A stretch of 50,678 nt of DNA from Nocardia wallacei. GTDB taxonomy: Bacteria; Actinomycetota; Actinomycetes; Mycobacteriales; Mycobacteriaceae. The translations under genes were made by a program, and so were the position numbers. A model generated the notes under the pieces. It searched no databases, was not told the origin of the DNA, and saw nothing but the letters and a program-made list of their open reading frames with translations. The stretch lies in the NCBI RefSeq assembly GCF_029869545.1, contig NZ_JARWQD010000344.1, positions 1 through 50,678 on the forward strand. Reading direction: 5' to 3'. Below are positions 30,548-39,038 of this stretch, one piece after another. The first letter of the stretch is position 1. The number at the start of each line of letters is the position of its first letter.

Positions 30548-31632
30548 GACCGCACTCCTTCCGCGTCGGCGAGATAGTCGGCGTATTGCCGCCGCTCCTC
30601 CTCGATCAGTGGATGCCGGGTGGTGTAGACGTGTTCGAACAGCTGTGCCGGATCCGGGTCGGGCATATCGATGGTCGCGGCGCGCAGCAGGCCGCCGACC
30701 GCGTCGGAGCGGTCCCGCACTCGTAGCTCGAAATCGCTGTCCCACAGGTCTTCTCGCTCCAGTAGCCGTTTCATCCGATCGATCGGGTCGCGGCGCTGCC
30801 AGACCTCGTTCTCGGCGGCCGAGCGGTAGCGGGTGGGGTCGTCGGCGGTGGTGTGCGGGCCCATGCGATAGGTGATGGCCTCGACGAACGAGGGGCCGCC
30901 GCCGGTGCGGGCGCGCGCGACCGCCTGCCGGGTCATCGCCAGCACGGCCAGCACGTCGTTGCCGTCCACCTGCACACCCGGGATGCCGTAGCCGTAGGCG
31001 CGGCGCACGATCGGCGTCGGGCTCTGCACGCGCACCGGCTCGCTGATGGCCCACTGGTTGTTCATGCAGAAGAACACCACCGGCGCGCTCCACGACGCGG
31101 CGAAACCGAGCGCCTCGGCCATATCGCCCTGGCTGGTGGCGCCGTCGCCGAAGTAGGTGAGCACCGCGATCTCGGCGCCGTCCAGGTGGGCGGCGTAGGC
31201 GTAACCGGTCGCGTGCAGGCCCTGCGCGCCCACCACGATGGCGGGATTGGTCATGTTGATATCGGCCGGGTCCCAGCAGTAGTGGGCGGCGCCGCGCCAC
31301 AGCCGGGTGATCCGGCCCGGGTCGACGCCGCGGCAATAGGCCACGCCCGCCTCGCGGTAGCTGCAGAACACGTAGTCGTCGGCGTGCAGGGCGTGCGCGG
31401 AGCCGACCTGGGCGGCCTCCTGGCCCAGCAGGGGCGGCCACAGGCCCAGCTGGCCCTGGCGTTGCAGCGCGGTCGCCTCCGCATCGATGCGGCGGGCGAC
31501 CACCATGTCCTCGTACAACTGCCGCAATCGGTCGGGTCCGACATCGGATACCAGCGCCGCGTGCTCGCGGTCGAGTACGCGGCGGCCGTCCGGCTGGACC
31601 AACTGCACCGGGTAGGTGATCGGGTCGGCCAT
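30544..31632 (-). CDS. bkdA: Branched-chain 2-oxoacid dehydrogenase E1 alpha (BkdA)
   Basis: A 362-residue alpha subunit with the thiamine-diphosphate motif G162-D-G-ATSQGD extending to MNNQWAIS (N192-N193), and the phosphorylation-loop-like YRMGPHTTADDPTRYR. The N-terminal part has LYEDMVVARRIDAEATALQRQGQLG. It decarboxylates 2-oxoisovalerate and its homologues and passes the acyl group to BkdC. ATG at 31632 has GGAGGCGAGGG upstream; a longer in-frame reading is unsupported. It is the first gene of bkdABC and is divergent from an Lrp/AsnC regulator across a long intergenic region with a duplicated operator set. Confidence 0.95.
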   Translation of the reverse strand: MADPITYPVQLVQPDGRRVLDREHAALVSDVGPDRLRQLYEDMVVARRIDAEATALQRQGQLGLWPPLLGQEAAQVGSAHALHADDYVFCSYREAGVAYCRGVDPGRITRLWRGAAHYCWDPADINMTNPAIVVGAQGLHATGYAYAAHLDGAEIAVLTYFGDGATSQGDMAEALGFAASWSAPVVFFCMNNQWAISEPVRVQSPTPIVRRAYGYGIPGVQVDGNDVLAVLAMTRQAVARARTGGGPSFVEAITYRMGPHTTADDPTRYRSAAENEVWQRRDPIDRMKRLLEREDLWDSDFELRVRDRSDAVGGLLRAATIDMPDPDPAQLFEHVYTTRHPLIEEERRQYADYLADAEGVRS

Positions 31633-31966
31633 AACCCTCGCCTCCTGTCCGTCGCTGCGCCGGGGTCTCCGTCCTCGCGACGTAAGAGAGTGTGCTATAT
31701 CACACAGCATCCACGATTGGGCGACCTGCGCAAGTATGGACACGCCAAGTGGGCAGAATGCGCGGGTTCGGTGCCTTCGGTGCGGGCATACTGCCTCGAG
31801 TGATCAGGTTCGTCGGTGCCGCTGCGACATCCGTTGCCCGGAGGCGCCGATCGCCCCCGGTTTTCCGTGGCTCGATCATGGCCGCTGGGCGACCTGCGCA
31901 GGATTCGCGTGGTGAATTGGGCAGTATGCTCGCGTTCACGGTGTGACGGCTGCCATACTGCCTTGC
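31633..31966. promoter_or_regulatory. bkd/lrp divergent control region with a duplicated operator triad
   Basis: Three boxes occur twice, 168 bases apart. Box A TGGGCGACCTGCGCA begins at 31718 and 31886; box B GGGCAG(A/T)ATGC at 31751 and 31919; box C CATACTGCC at 31787 and 31954. A-to-B spacing is 33 in both, B-to-C 36 and 35. Box C is the inverse of box B. A palindrome GTGTG-CTATAT-CACAC (31690-31705) overlaps a probable bkdA -10 (GATATA on the minus strand). No gene is seen in these 334 bases. Confidence 0.75.
31955..31960 (+). promoter_or_regulatory. -10 box of a probably leaderless lrp-type transcript
   Basis: CATACT (part of box C) followed by 6 nt and the ATG at 31967. Confidence 0.42.
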
Positions 31967-32527
31967 ATGTCTAGTGGAGAGCCCGCCGGAGCCGTCGTCG
32001 ATGCCACCGACGCGCGACTGCTGCTGGAACTGATCGCCAATCCCCGCGCCACCGGGGTGGAGCTGGCCACCCGGCTGGGGCTGTCGCGCAATACGGTGCA
32101 GGCGCGGCTGTCCCGCTGGGAGGCGGGTGGCGTGCTGGCCAGCTTCGAGCGCCGCGTCGATCCCCGGGCCCTCGGCTATCCGCTGGCCGCCTTCGTGGCG
32201 GTCGTGGTCGACCAGCACACGCTGGATTCGGTGGTGGACGAGCTGGCCGAGGTGCCGGAGGTGACCGAGGTGTGCGGCATGACCGGGCCCACCGACCTCA
32301 CCGTGCGGGTGGTGGCCCGCGACGCCGACGACCTCTACCGCATCGCCGGGCAGATCCTGAAGATTCCGGGCGTGGACCGCACCAATATGGCCCTGGTGAT
32401 GCGCCAGCTCGTCGGCCCGCGCACGGGCCCGCTGCTGCGGCGGCTGGCGGTCCCGAACGGCGTTGCGCCGCGCCAGGATTCGGCCCGCGCCAACCGCGCG
32501 CTCGGACTCGCACCCCGCCCCCGCTGA
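31967..32527 (+). CDS. Lrp/AsnC-family regulator, probable BkdR
   Basis: A 186-residue regulator with the AsnC-type helix-turn-helix DATDARLLLELIANPRATGVELATRLGLSRNTVQARLSRWEAGGVL (about 10-55), then the RAM effector domain: FAVVVD-type strand (AAFVAVVVDQHTL), VPEVTEVCGMTGPTDLTVRVVARDADDLYRI with the GxxD-like effector turn, and PGVDRTNMALVM. Placed divergent from bkdABC, it should sense branched-chain amino acids or 2-oxoacids and control that operon, like BkdR in other bacteria. A GTG at 31943 would add eight residues. Ends about 145 bases before the BenE-type gene. Confidence 0.9.
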   Translation: MSSGEPAGAVVDATDARLLLELIANPRATGVELATRLGLSRNTVQARLSRWEAGGVLASFERRVDPRALGYPLAAFVAVVVDQHTLDSVVDELAEVPEVTEVCGMTGPTDLTVRVVARDADDLYRIAGQILKIPGVDRTNMALVMRQLVGPRTGPLLRRLAVPNGVAPRQDSARANRALGLAPRPR

Positions 32528-32672
32528 GCCGTCGTTCCGGGGGTATCGGGCCGATGCGCGACAGGCCGCTGTCGGCCGCCCGGATGTCGAACCGATACGG
32601 CAGGGCAAACTCAGGCCAGTTTCGAGGGATTGGCTCCTGACTGGACTGGTCGGCGTTGGCGACCATGGCTCG

Positions 32673-33917
32673 GTGACTGCCACCGCTGAGACCGAATCGA
32701 ATGTTGCCGCCGAATCCGATGTGGGCCCGCTGCATGCCGTGGGTGCCGGGGTGGTCACGGCGCTGGTGGGGTTCACCAGCTCGTTCGCGGTGGTGCTGGC
32801 GGGATTGCGGGGTGTGGGGGCGACGCCCGCGCAGGCGGCGTCGGGCCTGCTGGCCGTGTGCGTGACGCAGGCGGTGGGGATCGTGCTGCTGAGCCGCCGG
32901 TACCGGATGCCGATCACACTGGCCTGGTCGACCCCGGGTGCCGCGCTGCTGGCGAGCACCGGGGCGATCGCCGGTGGCTGGCCCGCGGCGGTCGGGGCGT
33001 TCGTGGTGACCGGAGTGCTGGTCGTCCTCACCGGCTTCTGGCAGCGGCTCGGTCGGCTGATCGCGGCCATTCCGGCCGAGATCGCGCAGGCGATGCTGGC
33101 CGGGGTGCTGCTGCCGCTGTGCCTGGCCCCCATGCACGCGCTGACCACCAGCCCCGCCGTGGTGCTCCCCGTGCTGGTGGTGTGGCTGGTGCTGCAGCGC
33201 TTCGCGCCGCGCTGGGCGATTCTGGCGGCCTTCGCGACGGCCGCGGTCGGCGCCGGTGTCGACATCGCCGTCACCCATCGCCGCCTGGATCTCGCGACCA
33301 TGCTGCCGCGGGTGGAATGGACTGTGCCGCACTGGAGTTGGCAGGCTTTGATCGGTGTGGCCGTGCCGCTGTACATCGTCACGATGGCCGCGCAGAACAT
33401 TCCGGGGACGGCGGTGATGAGCTCGTTCGGCTACCGGGTGCCGTGGCGCGCGGCCATGAGCACGACCGGGCTGGGCACGATCGCGGGGGCGTTCGCGGGC
33501 GGGCACGCGATCAATCTCGCGGCGGTCAGCGCGGCGCTGGCGGCGGCGCCGGAGGCGCACCCGGATCCGCGGCGGCGCTGGATCGCCGGGTTCAGCGCGG
33601 GGTGGACGTATCTGGTGCTGGCGCTCGCCTCGGGCGCGCTGGTGGCCCTGGTGGCCGCGGCGCCGCCGGGCGTCCTGGAAACCGTTGCGGCACTGGCCTT
33701 GATCGCCACGCTGGCGGCCGCGCTGACCGCGGCGCTGGGACCGGCGGAGCATCGGCTCGCCGCCGCCGTCACGTTCGGCGTATCGGCCTCGGGCATCGCC
33801 CTGCTCGGCATCGGCGCCGCGTTCTGGGCCCTGGTCGCGGGCCTGCTGGTGCGCTGGGTGCTGCGGCCACAGCGCGCAGGATCGCCGGGTGGATCGGCGG
33901 GGCGAGACCTGTCGTAG
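32673..33917 (+). CDS. BenE-family transporter (benzoate/H+ symporter-like)
   Basis: A 414-residue inner-membrane protein with about twelve hydrophobic helices. The conserved pieces of BenE are visible: AGVVTALVGFTSSFAVVLAGL, MPITLAWSTPGAALLA, IPAEIAQAMLAGVLLPLC, VPLYIVTMAAQNIPGTAVMSSFGYRVPW and INLAAVSAALAAAPEAHPDPRRRW. BenE of Acinetobacter imports benzoate with protons, but most actinobacterial homologues are uncharacterised and no aromatic-degradation gene lies nearby, so the substrate is open. GTG at 32673 is chosen as homology begins just after; the preceding in-frame stretch is not conserved. Confidence 0.9.
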   Translation: MTATAETESNVAAESDVGPLHAVGAGVVTALVGFTSSFAVVLAGLRGVGATPAQAASGLLAVCVTQAVGIVLLSRRYRMPITLAWSTPGAALLASTGAIAGGWPAAVGAFVVTGVLVVLTGFWQRLGRLIAAIPAEIAQAMLAGVLLPLCLAPMHALTTSPAVVLPVLVVWLVLQRFAPRWAILAAFATAAVGAGVDIAVTHRRLDLATMLPRVEWTVPHWSWQALIGVAVPLYIVTMAAQNIPGTAVMSSFGYRVPWRAAMSTTGLGTIAGAFAGGHAINLAAVSAALAAAPEAHPDPRRRWIAGFSAGWTYLVLALASGALVALVAAAPPGVLETVAALALIATLAAALTAALGPAEHRLAAAVTFGVSASGIALLGIGAAFWALVAGLLVRWVLRPQRAGSPGGSAGRDLS

Positions 33918-33964
33918 GGTGGGGGTGTTCGCGTACCGGGTGCAGATCTGACAGAGGAGCTGGC

Positions 33965-34786
33965 TTGACCGCGGTGTTGATTTCGGCCGAGGATCTTCGG
34001 AAAGAGCTGTCCGACAGCGGCTCTCGCGTGCATCTGCTGGATGTGCGGTGGGCACTCGGCGATCCGGACGGGCCGCAGCACTATCTGGACGGCCATATCC
34101 CGGGAGCCGTCTTCGTCGATCTGGAGACCGAACTGGCGGCTCCGCCGTCCCCGGCGCGCGGGCGGCATCCGCTGCCGGACCTCGCCCACCTGCAGAAATG
34201 CGCCCGGAGCTGGGGGCTTCGCGCCGGGGAGCCGGTCGTCGTCTACGACGCGACGGGCGGGATGGCCGCGGCGCGGGCGTGGTGGCTGCTGCGGTGGGCC
34301 GGTGTGGCGGACGTGCGCATTCTCGACGGCGGGCTCCCGGCGTGGGAACGCGCCGGTGGTGAGCTCAGCACCGGCAGCGAACCCGATCCGGCGCCGGGCG
34401 ACGTCGTGTTCGGCCCGGACCACATGCCGGTGACCGACGCCGACGGCGCGGCGAACTGGCCGGGCCCGCTGCTCGACGCGCGGGCCGGGGAACGCTACCG
34501 CGGCGAATCGGAGCCGGTCGATCCCCGGGCCGGGCACATCCCGGGCGCCGTGAGCGCGCCGACCGCCGAGAACCTCACGGCCGACGGCACTTTCAAATCC
34601 CCCGATGAGCTGCGGACGCGGTTCGCCGCCCACGGCCCCGGCCCGGTCGCGGTGTACTGCGGCTCGGGCATCACGGCCGCCCACCAGATCGCGGCCCTGG
34701 CCGTCGCCGGAATCGACGCCACCCTCTACCCGGGCTCATGGTCCCAATGGTCCAACGACCCCAAGCGCCCCGCCGCCACCGGCTGA
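33965..34786 (+). CDS. sseB: Thiosulfate sulfurtransferase SseB (two-domain rhodanese)
   Basis: A 273-residue rhodanese with two tandem domains. The N-terminal domain (about 5-130) has VHLLDVRWALGDPDGPQHYLDGHIPGAVFVDLE and RAWWLLRWAGVADVRILDGG but no catalytic Cys. The C-terminal domain carries the active-site loop VYCGSGITAAH, whose Cys accepts sulfur from thiosulfate and passes it to cyanide or thiols. It matches M. tuberculosis SseB. The start is probably TTG at 33965, since GAGGAGC lies 6-8 bases upstream; GTG at 33974 is the alternative. Converges on the HNH lipoprotein gene. Confidence 0.91.
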   Translation: MTAVLISAEDLRKELSDSGSRVHLLDVRWALGDPDGPQHYLDGHIPGAVFVDLETELAAPPSPARGRHPLPDLAHLQKCARSWGLRAGEPVVVYDATGGMAAARAWWLLRWAGVADVRILDGGLPAWERAGGELSTGSEPDPAPGDVVFGPDHMPVTDADGAANWPGPLLDARAGERYRGESEPVDPRAGHIPGAVSAPTAENLTADGTFKSPDELRTRFAAHGPGPVAVYCGSGITAAHQIAALAVAGIDATLYPGSWSQWSNDPKRPAATG

Positions 34787-34800
34787 CCCTCCCCGCGTGG

Positions 34801-35502
34801 TCAAGGGCAGGTGCGGGCTACTCGGTGTAGGGCGTCGCGGTCGGCGATGGTGAGGGGGAGGTTGTATCGGGTTGCGGCCGTGAGGTATTTGCCTGCGTAG
34901 AAGCAGCGGTAGGCGCGGGCGGGAGGTAACCAGTCGCCGGGGGTGCTGTCGCCCTTGTCCTCGTTGGTCGCGCCGTCGACGGCGAGCAGGTTGAAGTCGA
35001 TATCGTTGGCGAAGCGAATGCGCTGGGGCAGTGGCCAATTCGCGGCACCCATATCCCAGGCGGCGGCCAGCGGATAGATGTGGTCGATCTGCACCTCGCG
35101 CGCGCGGGATTTGTCGAATTCGATGCGCTGGCCCGTGTAGGGGTCTTGCAGAATGCCCGCGACCACGACGCACCCGTGCGTGCCGGGACGGTGGCGCACG
35201 GCACTCAACTGTCCGGTGAGCACGTTGTTGCGGGTGTCGCAGCCGTCGTGCCCGCCGCGGCCGTCGTAATCATCGGACCACGCCGGGCCGAAGACGCAGC
35301 CCTCGCCGGTGCGGCAGCCGCGCTGGTATCCGCCCGGGTGCGGCCGCTTGTCGATAATCCGGACCGCGGCGAGCAGCGCCTCCACCTGCGCGCGCGTGGG
35401 GCTGCCCGGTGCGGGCGGTCCGTCGGTCACGATCGAGCAGCCCGCGAGAACCACTGCGACGGCCAGCACCAGCCCCCACCATCCACGCCCACCCCGCTGC
35501 AT
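34801..35502 (-). CDS. Secreted HNH-endonuclease-like lipoprotein (DUF1524/GmrSD type)
   Basis: A 233-residue exported protein. A signal peptide with lipobox VLAGC (Cys about residue 22) anchors it to the outer face of the membrane. The body has the HNH-like core VQIDHIYPLAAAWDMGA, then FANDIDFNLLAVDGATNEDKGDSTPGDWLPP, the family pattern D-H-x-x-P-L ... N-L ... N-x-x-K-G, and four or more Cys (CRTGEGC, CDTRN, CVVVAG, CFYAG) able to form disulfides. Such proteins are common in actinobacteria and presumably cut DNA or RNA outside the cell. Catalytic activity is inferred from the motif. Confidence 0.88.
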   Translation of the reverse strand: MQRGGRGWWGLVLAVAVVLAGCSIVTDGPPAPGSPTRAQVEALLAAVRIIDKRPHPGGYQRGCRTGEGCVFGPAWSDDYDGRGGHDGCDTRNNVLTGQLSAVRHRPGTHGCVVVAGILQDPYTGQRIEFDKSRAREVQIDHIYPLAAAWDMGAANWPLPQRIRFANDIDFNLLAVDGATNEDKGDSTPGDWLPPARAYRCFYAGKYLTAATRYNLPLTIADRDALHRVARTCP

Positions 35503-35601
35503 GTCTCAGGTGTATACCCGGGCACCGACAATCGCCCCGAACGCCGACGACGGTCCGGTGTGTCTTCCCGAACGGCCTCGTGTCGCGCCGGATTGTGGGG
35601 C

Positions 35602-35964
35602 TTACAGCCAGGCGCGGGCCAGGAGATCGTCGGCGGGCAGCTCGGCGGCCTGCGGCGGGAACCGGGTCGCCGCGATCGATTCCACTCGCGCCCCGTCGTG
35701 GCCGATCAGCCACGAGCCGCCGCGTTCCTCGCACTCGGCGATCTTCGCGAACGTCGTGAGCAGGAACGTGATCGCATCGCGCGGGTCCATCGTGCGCGCG
35801 AGGCGCTGCGACTCCCCGGGCCGCGACAGATCCAGCCACACCCCGGACTGCCCGTCCAGGCGCATGCCGACGATCTTGGCGGTGTCGACGAAGGTGAATT
35901 TGCGCCGCTCCCACGGCGTCGTCGGCGTGAAACTCTGCTCGAGTGCCTGGAGCAGAATCGTCAT
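35602..35964 (-). CDS. Uncharacterised small protein
   Basis: A 120-residue soluble protein without recognised domain. Readable blocks are TPTTPWERRKFTFVDTAKIVGMRLDGQSGVWLDLS, ITFLLTTFAKIAECEERGGSWLIGHDGARVE and the end LPADDLLARAWL. It seems to be a mixed alpha/beta fold. The ATG at 35964 is taken as start because GGAGG lies nine bases upstream; an in-frame ATG at 35982 has a poorer site. Its leader region contains a Rho-independent-terminator-like hairpin (36075-36107) reading in the same direction. Confidence 0.62.
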   Translation of the reverse strand: MTILLQALEQSFTPTTPWERRKFTFVDTAKIVGMRLDGQSGVWLDLSRPGESQRLARTMDPRDAITFLLTTFAKIAECEERGGSWLIGHDGARVESIAATRFPPQAAELPADDLLARAWL

Positions 35965-36074
35965 CTTCACTGCCCTCCTCATGCGCCTCTGCTACGGCGC
36001 CGGCCCGATGCTCCTGCGGGTACGAGTGCACCGGACCGTGGTCTTGACGCGGCTGCGATTGGTTGTGTTGCTGC

Positions 36075-36107
36075 AAAAAACACGGCCGATTCCGTTCGTC
36101 GGCCGTG
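36075..36107 (-). terminator. Terminator-like hairpin in a leader region
   Basis: CACGGCCGA pairs with TCGGCCGTG (9 bp perfect, 9-base loop), and on the minus strand six T follow. No minus-strand gene lies upstream, so it would terminate a short transcript or attenuate expression of the gene at 35602-35964, whose start is 110 bases downstream. Confidence 0.68.
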
Positions 36108-36218
36108 ACCAGCGGATATTTCAGTATGTTCCAAAATGTGTCGGTTGGGTATCCCCGGCCGCCGCCGGTGTGAACCCGGCGCGTGCGTCGTGTCGGTGGC
36201 AGCTGATTGGATAGGCGG

Positions 36219-39038
36219 ATGCTGCACGGGTTGTGGACGCCGGGATCCGGGCTGGTGCTGTGGCGCCATCCGGAGGCCGGTGCGAGCGACGCCGCGGCGC
36301 TGCCCGACCCGCTGGGGGCGATCGTCGCCCGCGCCCGCTTCCGGCATCGGGCTCAGGTGCTGGTGGCGGGGGCGCAGGGGCCGGTGACGACGGAGGTCGA
36401 GGCGCATGCGCTGGTGCCGCAGACCGCCGCGCGGGTGCTGTTGCAGGTATTGCCCGAGGCCGCCGTGGCGGCCGATCTGCGCTTCCTCGCGCACGTCGCG
36501 CGCGGGATCGATCGGTGGGTGCGGGCGGGGCGGCTGGTGCCGCAGGTGCGTCGCGACGACGGCGAGTGGTGGGTGCGATGGCGGCTGGTGGGCGGGCAGC
36601 GCCAGCGGGCGTGGCTGGCCGAGCTCACCGCCGCCGTACCGCCCGCGTTGCGTATCGCGGGGCGGCCCGCGGCGGTGCTCGAGGACATGCTCGCCGAGCT
36701 GACCGACCCGATCGCGCGCGGTCGTCTCGACCCGGACGGACAAGCTCATCCGCTGCTGGCGGCCCTGGTCGCGGGCACGCCCCTGGAGTCCGGATCGCAT
36801 CGGGTGTCGGCGGCGCTGGAGGAGTGGCGGACCAGCCTCACCGCCGGGGAGCCGGAACTGGTGCTGCGGCTGCTGGAACCCGGGGAGGACCCGGAATCGG
36901 GCGCCGACGGATTCGACGCGCTCTGGCGGCTGGAGGTCTGCCTGCGCGCGGAAGGCGAAGCGCCGCAACCGGTTCCGATCCACGGCGATCCGGCGCAGGT
37001 GAAGCTGGCCGCCGAGAAGGTGAACGCGGCGGTGCAGGCCTACCCGATGTTGCGGGAGCTGCCGCGCGATCCGGGCGGCATCGACTTCCTGCTGCCCACG
37101 CCGGTGGTGCAGGATCTGGTCGCGCACGGGGTGCACGCGCTGCGTGCGGCGGGCGTGCGGGTGCTGCTGCCCCGGGCGTGGCGGGTGGTCGCGCCGAGTA
37201 TGCGCCTGCGCGTGCAGAGTCCGGCCGCCACCGAGACCGCGGTCGGCCTGAGCGGCCTGGTGTCCTACCGCTGGGAGCTGGCGCTCGGCGATACGGTGCT
37301 GACCCCCGCCGAGATGGCGCGACTGGTGCAGGCCGAATCGGATCTGGTGCGGCTGCGCGGGCAGTGGGTGCAGGCCGACCACAAGACGCTGGCGGCCGCC
37401 GCGGCCTACCTCGAGGGCCGCACGGAGACCGCGGTCGGCTCGCTGACCGAGGTGCTGGGCCAGGTCGCCCTCTCCGAGGTGAAGCAGGTGCCGATCGAGG
37501 AGGTGAGCGTATCCGGTTGGGCGGCAGAACTTCTCGAGTCCACCCGGCAGCCGGTACCGGTCGAACCGCCGACGGGACTGAAGGCGGAGCTGCGCCCCTA
37601 CCAGCTGCGCGGCCTGTCCTGGCTGGCGACCATGAACCGGCACAATTGTGGCGGCATCCTGGCCGACGATATGGGCCTGGGCAAGACCATTCAGATCCTG
37701 GCGCTGCTCCTGCACGAAAGAGAAACCGCGGCAAGAGATTCCGCACCGAAGCCGACGGTGCTGGTCTGCCCGATGTCGGTGGTCGGCAACTGGCAGCGCG
37801 AGGCCGAGCGCTTCGCACCCGAGCTGCGTGTGCTGGTGCACCACGGGGCCGGTCGCCGCTCCGGTGCGGAATTCGATGCGGCCGTGGCGGATTCGGATCT
37901 CGTGATCACCACCTACGCCCTGCTGGCGCGCGATGTCGAGGAGCTGAAGCGCCAGCCGTGGGAGCGGATCGTGCTCGACGAGGCGCAGCACATCAAGAAC
38001 GCCAATACCCGGCAGGCCCGCGCGGCACGACACGTCGCGGCGCGACAGCGCCTGGCGCTCACCGGAACCCCGGTGGAGAACCGGCTCGAGGAGCTGCGCT
38101 CGATCCTGGATTTCGCGGCACCGAACCTGCTGGGCAAGGCCTCGGAGTTCCACTCCCGCTTCGCGGTGCCGATCGAGCGCGAGCACGACGAGAACGCGAT
38201 CACCCGGCTGCGCGCCGTCACCGCGCCGTTCGTGCTGCGCCGGGTCAAGACCGATCCGGCGGTGATCTCGGATCTGCCCGAGAAGATCGAGATGACGGTC
38301 CGCTCCAACCTGACCGTGGAACAGGCGGCGCTGTATCAGGCCGTGGTCGACGATATGGTGGCGAACCTGAAGCAGTCCAAGGATATTCAGCGCAAGGGTG
38401 TCGTGCTCGGGGCGCTGACCCGGCTGAAGCAGGTGTGCAACCATCCCGCGCACTATCTGAGCGACGGCTCCGCGCTGCTGCGGCGCGGTCAGCACCGTTC
38501 CGGCAAGCTGGCGCTGGTCGAGGATGTGCTCGAATCGGTGCTGGCCGACGGCGAGAAGGCGTTGCTGTTCACCCAGTTCCGCGAGTTCGGGGAGCTGATC
38601 GAGCCGTATCTGACCGAGCGGTTCGGCACCGCCGTCCCATTCCTGCACGGCGGTGTCCCGAAGAAGCGGCGCGACGCCATGGTCACCGGGTTCCAGTCCG
38701 ACGACGGGCCGCCGCTGATGCTGTTGTCGCTCAAGGCCGGTGGCACCGGCCTGAATCTCACCGCCGCCAATCACGTTGTGCACCTGGATCGCTGGTGGAA
38801 TCCGGCGGTGGAGAACCAGGCCACCGACCGCGCCTTCCGGATCGGCCAGCGCCGCGACGTGCAGGTCCGCAAGCTGGTGTGCGTCGACACCATCGAGGAG
38901 CGCATCGACGACATGATCAGCGGCAAACAGGAATTGGCGAATCTGACCGTAGGCACCGGCGAGAACTGGATCACCGAGCTGAGCGACGACGAGATCCAGC
39001 GGATGTTCGCCCTCGGATCCGAGGCGGTGGGCGAATGA
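36219..39038 (+). CDS. helZ: SNF2-family helicase HelZ (Rv2101-like)
   Basis: A 939-residue Swi2/Snf2-type ATPase. The N-terminal 440 residues form the bacterial SNF2-associated region. The two RecA-like lobes follow: motif Q/I at GGILADDMGLGKTIQ (about 478-492), LVCPMSVVGNWQREAERF, the DEAH-like box VLDEAQHIKN, LTGTPVENRLEELRSILDF, then lobe 2 with LLFTQFREFGELI, LLSLKAGGTGLNLTAANHV and HLDRWWNPAVENQATDRAFRIGQ. This translocase probably remodels protein-DNA or nucleoid complexes. It is coupled to the SWIM gene by an ATGA overlap, the same pair as M. tuberculosis Rv2101-Rv2102. ATG at 36219 precedes the conserved MLHGLWTPGSGLVLW. Confidence 0.93.
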   Translation: MLHGLWTPGSGLVLWRHPEAGASDAAALPDPLGAIVARARFRHRAQVLVAGAQGPVTTEVEAHALVPQTAARVLLQVLPEAAVAADLRFLAHVARGIDRWVRAGRLVPQVRRDDGEWWVRWRLVGGQRQRAWLAELTAAVPPALRIAGRPAAVLEDMLAELTDPIARGRLDPDGQAHPLLAALVAGTPLESGSHRVSAALEEWRTSLTAGEPELVLRLLEPGEDPESGADGFDALWRLEVCLRAEGEAPQPVPIHGDPAQVKLAAEKVNAAVQAYPMLRELPRDPGGIDFLLPTPVVQDLVAHGVHALRAAGVRVLLPRAWRVVAPSMRLRVQSPAATETAVGLSGLVSYRWELALGDTVLTPAEMARLVQAESDLVRLRGQWVQADHKTLAAAAAYLEGRTETAVGSLTEVLGQVALSEVKQVPIEEVSVSGWAAELLESTRQPVPVEPPTGLKAELRPYQLRGLSWLATMNRHNCGGILADDMGLGKTIQILALLLHERETAARDSAPKPTVLVCPMSVVGNWQREAERFAPELRVLVHHGAGRRSGAEFDAAVADSDLVITTYALLARDVEELKRQPWERIVLDEAQHIKNANTRQARAARHVAARQRLALTGTPVENRLEELRSILDFAAPNLLGKASEFHSRFAVPIEREHDENAITRLRAVTAPFVLRRVKTDPAVISDLPEKIEMTVRSNLTVEQAALYQAVVDDMVANLKQSKDIQRKGVVLGALTRLKQVCNHPAHYLSDGSALLRRGQHRSGKLALVEDVLESVLADGEKALLFTQFREFGELIEPYLTERFGTAVPFLHGGVPKKRRDAMVTGFQSDDGPPLMLLSLKAGGTGLNLTAANHVVHLDRWWNPAVENQATDRAFRIGQRRDVQVRKLVCVDTIEERIDDMISGKQELANLTVGTGENWITELSDDEIQRMFALGSEAVGE

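Noticed and set aside
31690..31705. GTGTG-CTATAT-CACAC as a CRP site
   Set aside because: The CRP consensus TGTGA-N6-TCACA has 8 bases between TGTG and CACA; here there are 6, and it overlaps a probable -10 element.
35979..38783. Open frame of over 900 codons on the minus strand opposite helZ
   Set aside because: It lies antisense to a complete SNF2 protein with all motifs; its translation is low-complexity His/Arg/Gln-rich sequence, typical of GC-rich third-position bias.
36233..39034. Long plus-strand frame running through helZ into the SWIM gene
   Set aside because: The part before 39035 is an Arg/Gly/Ala-rich shadow of helZ; only the portion from the ATG at 39035 shows protein-like conservation.
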